Of a stretch of 64,000 nucleotides of DNA, positions 11,401 to 23,400 are shown one piece after another; the stretch's first letter is position 1, and each line of letters begins with the position of its first letter. The position numbers and the translations under genes were made by a program. The notes beneath the pieces were generated by a model, which saw only the letters and a list, made by a program, of their open reading frames with translations, ran no database searches and was not told where the DNA came from. The stretch comes from Parelaphostrongylus tenuis (lineage: Eukaryota; Nematoda; Chromadorea; Rhabditida; Metastrongylidae): contig JAHQIW010007317.1 of NCBI GenBank assembly GCA_019055375.1, positions 124,001 through 188,000 on the forward strand, in the 5' to 3' direction.

Positions 11401-14400
11401 AATGCAAAGTTGATGATAGGTTGTTCCCACGTCTGCATAGCTCAAATTTGTTTTTGTGGAAATAAATGCCTTGAATTACCTTTTGAGGTTTTATGCAAGT
11501 TCTTACGCTGATCCTAGAGATGAAGCATAGTCGTTAACAGTAAAATGCGTGGACTCAACTCTAGTATGAGCAGGAAGTCATGAAGCTTCTGTCTTTCTAC
11601 CCGTATAAGCTAGAAAATAAATCGTTTTTAAAAGTCCATAGTCGATGTAGGCGTTCAGAAATTCAAGGTGATTATAAATATTCACGCGGAAACCTAGACT
11701 ACACGCCAATAAGGCTTTTCTCATTTCATGAAAGTGTCTGTTTCGCTTTGCCTCCTTTTAGATGTTTTAGCAAATCGAGTTTTTAGTGTGTTGATCGAGT
11801 ACTGAGCGTTGCCGTCGGTGAGCTGAATGCGTTCGCTGTGATTCGTCCACCAGGTCGGCATCGATCATCGATTCTGATACATAAACATTCCTCTTTCAAA
11901 ATGCAATCAAATTTAGGCCATCATGCTGGCATATCGGCGCCCAGTGGTTTCTGTATTTTCAACAATGTAGCCATTGCCACGAAAGTGAGTGGTAGTTCAA
12001 TTACAGTTTTTTTGTGAGGTGAAAAGTAAAAAATCAATCCGAAAAATTTCTCCATTTCAATGAAATATTGTCGACTATTTCTGCACTATATATATCCCTC
12101 TTTGTACAAGGAGTTTTTCTTTTTTTGTTCATCTCTGTTGACTCTGACAGCATACTTTTATTGCTATGTTGGACTGCGAAACTTCAATTGTCTCTTCGAG
12201 AATATTAAGTAGCGACGCAGAGAGCTGTTATCTGCAAGAACCCTCGTTTTGTCGTTCCAAGCTGTTAGCACTTAAAAGACAAAACGCTTACTTCCGCTGT
12301 TTGGTCGCTCCAAAGATTCAAGCCGTGTTTACCTCATTAACAATTGTCTTTTCTACTATCGCAACGCATTTTTTGCAGAGGCATTTTTTGCCAGGCGGAG
12401 CTTTCCCACTGAATTTTTGGTAAGAAGTCGAACTCTCAAAACTTGGCTATGTCAATAATGTACTTGGTTTTCAAAGAAGTCCTCCCCACTGCGCAATAGT
12501 TTTAGGAAAAAAAATGAGTTTCAAAGTCGCCGCGCATTTTTGTAATTGAATTATTGTTTTCAGTTTCGTAGTATTTCTAGATTTTTTTAGAATTGCAGAG
12601 TGAACTTCGTCATTTCGTTCTATGAATGTGAGCTTTACGTTTTCATTTTTTATGGTCAATTGAACTCGATATTAAGCTCAAGGCCACACGGAAAATATGC
12701 AAATGTAGAGGGAATTATAGAGTACTGGAGTCGTACGTTTTATCTCAAAGTTTTTGCCCAAGATGGAGTAAAAGCTCCGAAGTATATAAAAGTCACATTC
12801 CACTTGTGATCACGCCTATCTATTGATGAAGCCGTCCCGAAAAGCGGTGATCTCAACTATGGAGTGCAATCTTCTTTTCGTTTTTGGAGCACTGTATAAA
12901 AACTGTTGAAATGCAAACAAAGCACTTCGAACATGAGACTCAATTTTATTCCAGCTGCTACAGCGCTCTGAGAAAATTTCTGAAGTTAATTCGCAATAGT
13001 AAAATCATTGAAATGTAAGCTGTCGCATCATTATCAAAGATCTATGTGAAAAACGAAAAAGCTCATGTCCTAAAAAGGTTGAAAAATGTGTTGCGATAAC
13101 ACAAAATTACTCAAAATCTATTATTTGAGCATGAAAATAGCTGCGCAACTCTATGATATTGAATTATATCTTTTTTTTTCGATTTGTGTACATTATATCG
13201 CAAGGCATTCATTTGTTTCGTCTTATTGTAATATTTCCTTCTAGTATGCCATCGACAAATACAATGTGCGACGAATACTAATTTTTGATTGGGATGTTCA
13301 CCATGGAAATGGAACGCAGCAGATATTCTATGAGGTTGGTTTCTTTTGAGTTCAGCGGCTTCTGTTTTCTTCTTGCTGTGTACAGTGTAATTGAATTCAG
13401 GACGATAGGGTTCTTTACATGTCTGTACATCGTCACGATAATGGTGATTTCTATCCAGTGGATCAGCCTAAGGACTACATAGATGTTGGTAAAGGAACGG
13501 GTAAAGGTTACTCGTTGAATTTACCGTGGAATCACAGCCGAATCGGTGACGAAGCCTATCGTGCTGCGTTCGCAAAGGTTCGTTCGTTGAGTGGTGTCGC
13601 TTATCCTATATTATCAGTTCTAATATTGGTTTATATTGTTATTTTCATGACTCTGCAAAATAATGCGATGGATTCAGGTTATTATGCCGATTGCGTACGA
13701 ATTCAATCCAGAGTTGGTGTTCATATCGGCCGGATTCGATGCTGCTGCTGGTGACCCTCTAGGCCAATACATGGTAGCTTTTTTTGTGCCCCAGCAAATC
13801 TCAACTTTTCGATTTGAGAGGATATATGTTTAGGTTAGCCCTGATACGTTTGCTCTAATGACCTATCAGTTGACAGCGCTATCTGGTGGGCGAATCATTG
13901 CTGTACTGGAAGGAGGTTAGTTTCATGATTACTATTACTCAATTCCGATCTCTTTATTATCTGTTTTTTTTTCAATATATTGTCATTAGTGTAAGTTGTG
14001 ATGCTTAAAAAACATTTTGTTCTGACTTCGATCATACCACCCACTTAGTGATTCATATATCTCAAAAGAATGGTTGGGTACAAATATGCTATCGGCACGA
14101 ATATATAAGGGGACCCATTTCGCTGGCCAAAATTTCCCACTAGACTATCAGTAATTGTTCGAAAGTTTGAATCTTGCAAAATTGCGAAATGTACTTCTTT
14201 CTCAGGAAGGCCTTATAGTGCTGTAGCACTAAAAGTAAAACTTTATGTCACATGCTTCGCGCATTATCGCGCTTATGTTTTACAGAACAGAGCCCATCTT
14301 CTAAAACTGTTTCTAGCCATTCTATCTTTATTTGATCCGTCATCACTTTTTTTTTACTGCGCGGATCCCAGTACTTCTAGCATTCAATTCGTTATTCTTC

Positions 14401-17400
14401 TTCCTAAATGGAGTGAATACTGGTTGAGCGACTCTACTTGCAATCTCGAGGATAGCTTTGCTGTAGCGTTCCATAGGGCGTCATTGTTGACTACCGAAGA
14501 GAGTTGGAAGGAGGAGCTCAGCTCGACGCGCGCCGCTACAAGCATCACAATCATTCGGCCATGGCGCCCCCGTTACTAACCATTAGATAGCGTACATGTC
14601 GGAGATTTCAAAAGTGTATGTTTTCAGGAAGGCCTTCGTATAGCGCTGTAGCAAGGAAATCATATGTATTTTACACGTGTCGCACTTTATCGCGCTGATT
14701 TTCTTTATTTATTCGAAAGTTCTTCCTCTACTTATCAAATATTTCTAGATTTTTTGTATCGGGGTTGTAGAAGAAACTTTGTTCAATTGTTCTTGGGCTT
14801 AGGCTTCTTAATTTTGTTTCATATTTCCGAGTAAATCCGCTATCAAGCTTATATCTGGGCACGAAAAGTATATCCATGTGTAGAGGAAATCTAATATCAA
14901 AGTCATATGTTTTACCTGGGTTTTTGTCAGTCCTGAGAAAAGTCCCAAATTCAGTAGCAAAAACGCGCTTCACATATGAGCACCACCGCGATATCGATTG
15001 GTCGCGTATATCGATTTACAACCACTCACACGCTGTAGTCGGCAAGCAGTGCACAGCAAAAGCGATCTTTTCAGAGAACAGTGCAGAATTGGAGTCACCG
15101 AAACTCAGGCTATCGAACATTTTCTAGTATTCTAATGTAAGAGTTTTTCTTGGGAAAAATACAAATGTGCGATGCACAAACTATTTTCTATGCTACAACA
15201 CTGTGTTAAGCCTTTCAAAAAGCCAATGCACTCTTGAAACCTCCGAAAACTACGATATAAAACGATTATTAATAGTCTAAAGGAAGAGCCTTGTCTTGCG
15301 AAATATTAGCTCAATAATGGGCGGCATGTGTGAGACCTAATTTTATTTTTCGTCTACAGCGCTATAAAAATGCCTTTCTAGAAAATAAGTACATTTTTGA
15401 ATTTTGCGAAAGTTGAGCCTTCGTTATTACTTGAAGTGCAATAGAAAATTTTTACCCAGTGAAACTTCATAGCGTTCGTTTCGAGTGTTTTCTTAAGACC
15501 ACAATCGAAATTCAAATATATATGACAATTATTTTCGAGCCAACATGTCATGTGATTTTTATGGGCAACTTATAGAGCCCCATACACGTGTTCGTCAGTT
15601 GGGCAGTACCTTCGTCTTAGCCATTCTTTTCGGGAGTGTCCCTGTCCTCTTCCACAGAGTAGGTGACGACATACAATTTACACGTGATAAATTACTAGAT
15701 CGGCAGGGTTTTGCATTCGATTGCTCTTGGCTGGTATTTTTTTGAAGTATCATATCGTCCGTTATTATATGTTGCCCATAATAGACCACATAACATGTTT
15801 GCTCAGAAATAGTTATCAGTGAAAAATTCTCCGGTAACACAAAAGTACCGATATTCGATTGCACATAATAAATAACCTAAGCACTGAAGATTGTGATTTG
15901 GTTGTGAGTATAATTCTTGATTGTCAAATTAAAATACTTTTTGTGAAATTCTCTTGGTGTAATAGAGAACAAATTGAGACGAACAAAATTCTGGCTAGTG
16001 GATTTGAATTGCATCATCACTTAGAATTCTTTTTTACTGACCGCTTTTAGGGGTACTATGATGTTACAAATATATACCATATTGGATATATGAAAATGGA
16101 GAAAACTTATCTTGATTAGCTGCCGCGAGGTTGGTAAAACAGTTGTAGAAATTCGGCAGTCTTCCACCAAAATAGGAAATTGAATGAGCAGATATTGAGC
16201 GTGCGAATGATGCCATATCATCTACTTTATATGATTAACTGACTGTTTGTGAGATGTCTAGGAAAATTCGGTACTCTTCGGTTGTCGAAAATCATCTTCA
16301 ACCCTTTGGGAACAACGTGTTTCGTGTTTTTCACAGTTTTAATAGTCATTCGATAGTTTGAGCTCGACAGTTCTAATGTTACACCTTCTGGAAAGCCCAT
16401 TCTAGTGTTCTGTAGAAAAAAAAAAGCAAAAATGTAATTTACAATCGGCGCTTTTATCGCGGGGTAAAGCTTACCCTAGACTTTTGATATCATTGGAAAG
16501 CTTAAATACCGTTGATTTCTATAATATACCGTGTTCTCAAAAAGACATCTTAATATGCTGCAGCCAAAAAAAGATCCATTCATCTCCGGCATGCATCTCG
16601 CGTGTCTATCAAATCGCGCTGCTTGCAGCTATCTAAAAGTCGCTTCGAGGTGGCGCAATTTTCACTATGAGTTCAGAATTTTCTTCTTGTTTTGTAGGTA
16701 TTTTTAGGCTTCCTTTATTAGAATCGTGATAAAAACTATCTTCTACCGCTCTATGGGCCTTTTTATTCTCAATTTATATTACCAAATGAACCCGCTACTG
16801 TGACTGAGCTTAGGAGCGGAATCTAATCGTCTTTTCGTTCTTCCAGCGCTCTAAGAAGGCTTTCCTAAAATCACGTTCAAGTTCAGAATCACATAATTGT
16901 TTATGCTATCAAATAACGGTTCTTCTCTGTTGTCGAAGAATAAGTAAGGAAACGACCCCTTTCGCTGAACAAAGACTTTTTGTTGCACTTTTGTAATCAT
17001 TCGAAAGATCAGTTCTCTGGTCGCTGCGCAACGTAATTTTTTTTTTCTTACATCCTTTTCCTAACGCTGTAGCAGGAAGAAACATTTATGTTTCACATAC
17101 GCATATTCCTCGCAAGACAGAACTCTTTCCTCATATTATAAGTAACCATTCGATAGTGTAAGTTTCCACGATTATAACGCTGTGCTTATCTTTTGGAAAA
17201 GCCGTTTCACTGCAGTGTAGTAGGGAAAATGAATCGACTACTGTGTGAGCTGACTATCTGGTGGTCGTGGATTCCATACGGCGTTCTACGATCGATCAGT
17301 CGATCACACCGAGGCGGCTCACATGTGGGCTGCAATTTTTTATTGTTTGATTGAGGATGTGTTCTTCGCTTTGAAATAAACTCCTTTTATAACGTATGAC

Positions 17401-20400
17401 TCTAATAAAACATGCCTCTACATGTTCATATGCTTTTCGTGTATCCAACGAATTAGTAATAAAAGCACGTGGCTGGTGTAAAGCATAATTTTATTTCTGA
17501 ATGCTATGGCGTTATAAAAGAGTCTTTTCAAAAGAGGAGTACGTAGCGCAGTAGCCAGAGGCTTAACACTTGGGAACCATATGGGTCATATTGTCCCATG
17601 GTTGGCGACGTCGCGCATCAGAGTTATATACGAAGCAAGCATAAAAAGTGTAAATTGGGGGATATTACTCGGCAAGTCAAGTTTCCAAGAGAGCTTTATC
17701 ACTATCCAATGATGAGAAGTCACTACAGAAAATCCTGTGAAGGTTTCATGCGTTTTTTGATCGAAAGAACGCCATTTGTGAGAAATAAGCTAATTATTAG
17801 CAAACCTTCCAACGGAGTTTTGCTATCTTTTTGGGAATTACATGGAAATTTAGGCAACGCAAATGGTCTACGACCTTAGAGAGCAAGTGATATCGCAGAG
17901 GTTCGAGGACCTTAGACAGAAATGGTCCATGCGACGGGGGCGGCACCCAGCTGCCACCAACCTCAACAGTCAGTTCGATCGCGGGTCATCATCCGTACGG
18001 TCATCTGACGTAACGCGGACCCCCTCACCTCAAATCACAATTGAACCATCAATGCTCTGGGTGGCGTCTTTGCTACAATTTTGGTGCATCGGCCGGGAAT
18101 CGAACCCGGGTCGCCCGCGTGGCAGGCGAGCATTCTACCACTGAACGCGTGGCGCCTTTGCTACACTAATTTCAAACAAGTGGAACCAAATCTTTCCAGA
18201 AACGAACATATTTCCAATAATCATTTAACATTTGTTTCCTTTTTTGCCTATGTTTTTATAATCGTGCGATAGCTCGAAAAATGCCGATTATCATGGTATG
18301 CTTGGTTTGTGATTCGACCTTCATACTACGTTTTCTTAACCAATAAATAAGTGGTTTCGCAATCTTAGTCCATTTGTTGGACTTCACATCTCGAATTTTG
18401 ATGTTATATAATGATATTCTAGATTAAATTGGATAGATTATTACTGGAGAGACACAGGAAAACGTATTTTTAGTGAGAAGACCGCATAGACCTTTTGAAA
18501 AAGTCCACTATTCTTTATGAACTGAGTGAAATGCAGTTGCGTCGTGTGGAATGTGTTCGTAATTTCCTTCCTTTTTCTCAACAAGCTTCTTCACTAGACT
18601 AGTAATCACTCAACAGTTTGAAAACTGGAAAGTCAGGCACTGAACCTAATTTATGAGGAGACCTCCATAGTAATCTTTACTAACAAAAAAATGACTTTGT
18701 GCTCAAGAGCGCATGTGGCTCACTGGTTAGGGGCGTTTTACATTGCACACGAGGCCATTGGTTCTATCTCGCGCTCATGCCTCACCAAACCTTCCATTCC
18801 TTTGGATCGGTAAATTTGTGCGAAACTTGTCTGGGAGCATAAATGGCACTGGGACAATCTCTCTTTAGGCACTGCGAGTCATTGTGAGGGCCAGATATGC
18901 ACATAATCAACTCAAACGAGTATGTAATTCGGAGACAATTGCATGGTGCACCACTAGAAGATTCTCCGACGCGAAGAGCTTCATCGTTATAATTTTTGCT
19001 CTAGTAGTGCGTTGTTTCAACTTCACCGCGAGCTATATTCAATCTTATAATATAGATTTTGTATACTAAGCATACTTCATCGGCAAGAAAAGAATGAATG
19101 TTGTTGGAGAGAGTTTATTAAGCTAATTTTCTTTAGAAAAATGCTCGTATCTCAAAAACTCCTCTTTTTGAAAAGGTGCTTATCTGGGAAGGCAAAGCCT
19201 TTTAGCTCCCCTTTATCTATGTTTCGAAGATTTTGCAAACGTAGATCTAATAAGCCCATTTTCTGCATTTTCGTCACCAAAATTTCCCATTTCTTTGATG
19301 TACTTATTATTTTGTTGAATATATTTATTGAACGGTCAAAAACTTGGGCAATCATATTGATCATAAACATGCTAAAACTCTCCACTCAGAACGTTTGTAC
19401 TTTTTTTTCACAACACTAGTCTATAGTTTCTTCGGATTTACCTCTCCTCTATTCGTCACATATATTTGCCTGCCATCTAATCAGCTCGTAATGATTGGTC
19501 AGGGACAGTTCGGTTAGCTAACTCCTTGCATGTGAGCGTTAGATCGCTTTGAACACCTGCCCGTCGTCGTCAAAAGGCAAGGTTTTTGGGTGAGAGAGCT
19601 TTACAGACCCGCTATCTGCGACAAATGCATTGTATTCCATGCTGTTATCAGGTTTATCACCGATCTCTACTTCGGCATTGCGAGCATACTATGCACAAGA
19701 TAAATTACATGAATCAGGAGGAATGATATCCATTGGAAGCAAATAGCAGATCAGGTCTCTCATGTCGTTATGGGCAGCTGCAACCGGCTACAAATGAATC
19801 TCTTGAAGTTGTTTTAGAGAGGATGGAAACCAACAAAGTACAATAGTTCGTCTTGAGGCTATTCAACTAGAAAGGAACGCACAGCGCACCTGAATCAGTG
19901 CCCTTGTCCAGTGACAAATGCTGCCTCGATAAATGATGTTCATAACGCAATACAAGGTGATAAAAATATTGTAGCTCTCAAAGGATGAAAAGGTAAAGGT
20001 TAAAGCTCTCGGTGTTGATCGATACCTGGCCGATAGGCCATGCATTCGTCTTCAATTTTTAAATACGGGTGAGGTGATTGAATGCACATTTGGCCTTTAC
20101 AAAGACTCGCCCTGGTCTCTCGCCGAACCGAGGCTGCTTATTCTCTCAGACAAGTTTGCGACCAGTTCGATACCAATCTACCATTCCCGAAGGGATGAAT
20201 GGCTTGATGAGCCATGAGCGCGAGATCGAACCATCGACCTTGTGTGCGACGCAGAGCACCTATTACACTGCGCCACATGCTTTCTTTCTGAAAGGATAGA
20301 ACAAAGTAATCCCTTTATCATATAAAGATCTCAACTCCTGAAATACGCTGATAATGGAAAATTGAGGAAAATTTAGTGGCATTGTTTGCAGTGTACAACA

Positions 20401-23400
20401 CTATTCTTGGCAAACTATCCATTACCCTGTAACTTACATCACATTGATGATTTTGAGGTATATGTTATGAGAGTATACCAAAATTGGCAAATTTATCTGT
20501 AGTATTTCATTCGGAAGTACATACTGTCAATATAATTTGAGACTTGACGTTATTGATTACTGATCACTGATGACTACTCGTAGCAGAGATTAGAGATGAT
20601 TGCTCTTGATATAGAAATTTAATGATGAACGTGAGTGAAATATGGATAAATGTAAATAACAAACCATGAAATCGTTCCATAAAAGTCCGAAATGCGATTT
20701 TCTTGTAAGCATCTGGGGTTTATTTTCCAAAAATATGCTGTTTAGAAGGAAGCATTGGCAGCATTTCCAGGTTGCGGCGATGAAACGACAGTCATATAGA
20801 GTTTAAGAGGATTTATAAAAAGTGTTCACTTATTATACAGTAGAGCAAAGTCTTTGTCACAACTCTTTAGAAGCTTCAACTTCTTAAATGTTTTATTTTC
20901 GTTAAATTTAACCGAATTATCACTGAAATCGCATTGCATTACGGTGTGCAATGTACTTTTCAAGAACATTTTGTTGTTTTTTGATTGTTTTGACATGTTT
21001 CTTCCAAATAAAGTCTTATTGACGTATCTTTCATTGAATTTTTTCTTTTACTGGCGATTGAACTTTCTTTATTGACGATACGAATCCAAATTTCATTGAA
21101 AAACTACCATATGTCATCGTAACGAGCTGCGCTCATCGCACAAAATCAACGTGGTTCCCAACGTGTTGAGCTTTCGAATGATTACCATCACTCTTATGCA
21201 ACATTCCTCTCCAACGGAAGAGGTCGTTTCTTCAATTGTTCCCCGGTAACACAAAAGAACTCAAGCAATTAGTAGTAGTCTGTTGGAAAATCATCCACAG
21301 ACTCTAGCTGCACCAATGCCGTTTGTTGCGTATTTGCGAAACTTCTATCAGCACAACCATGCGCACGCCCTAGCAAAGCGGAAATTGCGCATGGGGTGTG
21401 AAAAATTTTGGTTCTTTTCGCTTATGCGAAAGCGAATGAATATTCGACCTCATTCGCTGGACGAGAATTTTTCATAGGACTGTTAGTAATCATTCGGAAA
21501 CTTAAATCTATTCCTAGCGTCCGACGTGGCCATTTTTGTGAAAAGTCTTTTTACAGCGCTACAGTATTGAGAATAAATTCATGTTTCACATGCACCTCGG
21601 CTTTTTCTTCTTATCTTGCTTATATTTCATTGAAAAGAACTCCTTCCTTAGACCGTTAGCACTCTTTGGGCAGCAGAAGTCTCGAAGACCTCAAAAATGG
21701 TTTTGCTTTTTGAAAAAGCTCTTTTTTATAACGCTGTTGGGGAAAGAAAACATTTGTGTTTTACACCTTGCCGGACAGAGTCCTTTCATTAGACTATACG
21801 TAATCATTCGATAGAGTAACAGTGATTTCAACGCTATTCTCTTGAAAGACCGTTTCGCTGCAGTGTAGCACGGAAATTAAGATAGAGTTCCACATATTTG
21901 GCGAGCTTGTTTACCGGTTAATCTATGGGCTGGGGGCGGGACGATCTATCGGTGACCTGACGTGTCAGACACGGGTACAAGTTGTTGTTCGATTGTAAGT
22001 TTTTCTCCGCTCTAAGAGAGACTTTGGATATAACGATTGGCTGACATGCTACGAGATTTTCTCTACACGTTCATATGCTTTTCGCTCCCGGCGAATTATA
22101 CGCGTGATAAAAATGAAAGCTCGCGGCGAATGTGAAACATAGTTTTATTTTGTATGCTGAACGTTGTAAAAGGGTCTCTTAAAAAAACGGCTGCGTAACG
22201 CTGTAGCCGAAGATTTAATCTTCCAAATGATTACGAACACTTCTATGAAAAATTTTTCTCCAGCTAATGAGGTCGAATATACATTTGTCCTCGGGTAACT
22301 GAAAGAACAATAGATTTATTTTCACTGTTACAACGTAGTAAGAAGGTTTTCTTCAAAATCAAGTACGGTACTGGAAACACCGGGATTTAAGCTTTCAAAT
22401 GATACTAGAAGTTTGAAGGAAAAGGTCTGATCAGTGAAAAACACGCCGAGTGTGAAATATAATCTTATTTTACTACTGCATCGTTTTCAAAGACCTTCAG
22501 AAATGGAGAACTGAAGTTGTGATGACTTCACTTATTGAATGACTACTAAAACTTTGAATAAAGCAGAGACGCGTTCTTTTCCATGGGGTTGGAATTCTTA
22601 CCAACAACCAAAAAATACCTAAAATTCTACCGTGCACGAAAGTAAACCACCGGAAATAAGATTGACACATGGCACCCATAAGTGAAGTTCTTCGAAAGAG
22701 TACCGAACGGAATGCACCGGGTTAGTGTCGTCCTAGGGCCACATGGAAAATTAAAGTAGCTGTTGAGTAGTACTACTGCACGGATGACCACATAAAGGGA
22801 CGTGTGACGCAATCTTCAAAGGTGCCATGTGACTCATGACATGGTTGTTGGGTCGATCCCGCGCCCAAAGCTCACCAAGCTTTCCGTGTTTTGGAGTCTG
22901 CGAATTAGTTCCACCTTTGTTTGGGAGGATAGCGGCATTCACCTAATTGATCGATAGGCTACCGAAGGCAAAATATGCATTCATTCACCTCAAATGGTGC
23001 TCGGTGAAGTGCATAACGCATCCCCAAGAGAATGACCAATGGCTGGAGTACTATCCTTTATCCTTTGCACTGAGGAAGTGGTTTTGTCTTTATTTGTTTA
23101 GATGTAATCTACTCATCGTCGTTCTCGCGAAGGTATCATAATTCATATTCTAGGCTATAACCTCGATATGATGGCGAAATGTGCTGCTGCCGTATGTCGA
23201 GTAATGGTTGACGGCGGAACGAGACGGGTAATGGAATCTGAAGGCTCCGGCGATTTGAAGTTTCAGTGCGTCGTCTCCTCTCCTATTGAATTTCATCCCC
23301 TTACTTGTTTATTGATTACGCACACGCTTTTAGATCTCGGTTGCACAGAGGGGTATGGGATAGTATTCGAGGTGTAGCTACTGTACACGAACAGTATTGG

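Larger units (their letters stand above)
13916..23153 (+). other. 9.2-kb HDAC intron packed with repeats
   Basis: It lies between the exon carrying LEGG and the exon carrying GYNL. It contains a minus-strand SINE-B (14370-14590), a fold-back hammerhead remnant (15538-15806), diverged CATTCGATAG repeats, a tRNA-Gly-like sequence, and SINE-A copies at 18707, 20005 and 22815. I recognised no gene inside it. Open frames of 60-93 codons have no family features. Confidence 0.7.
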
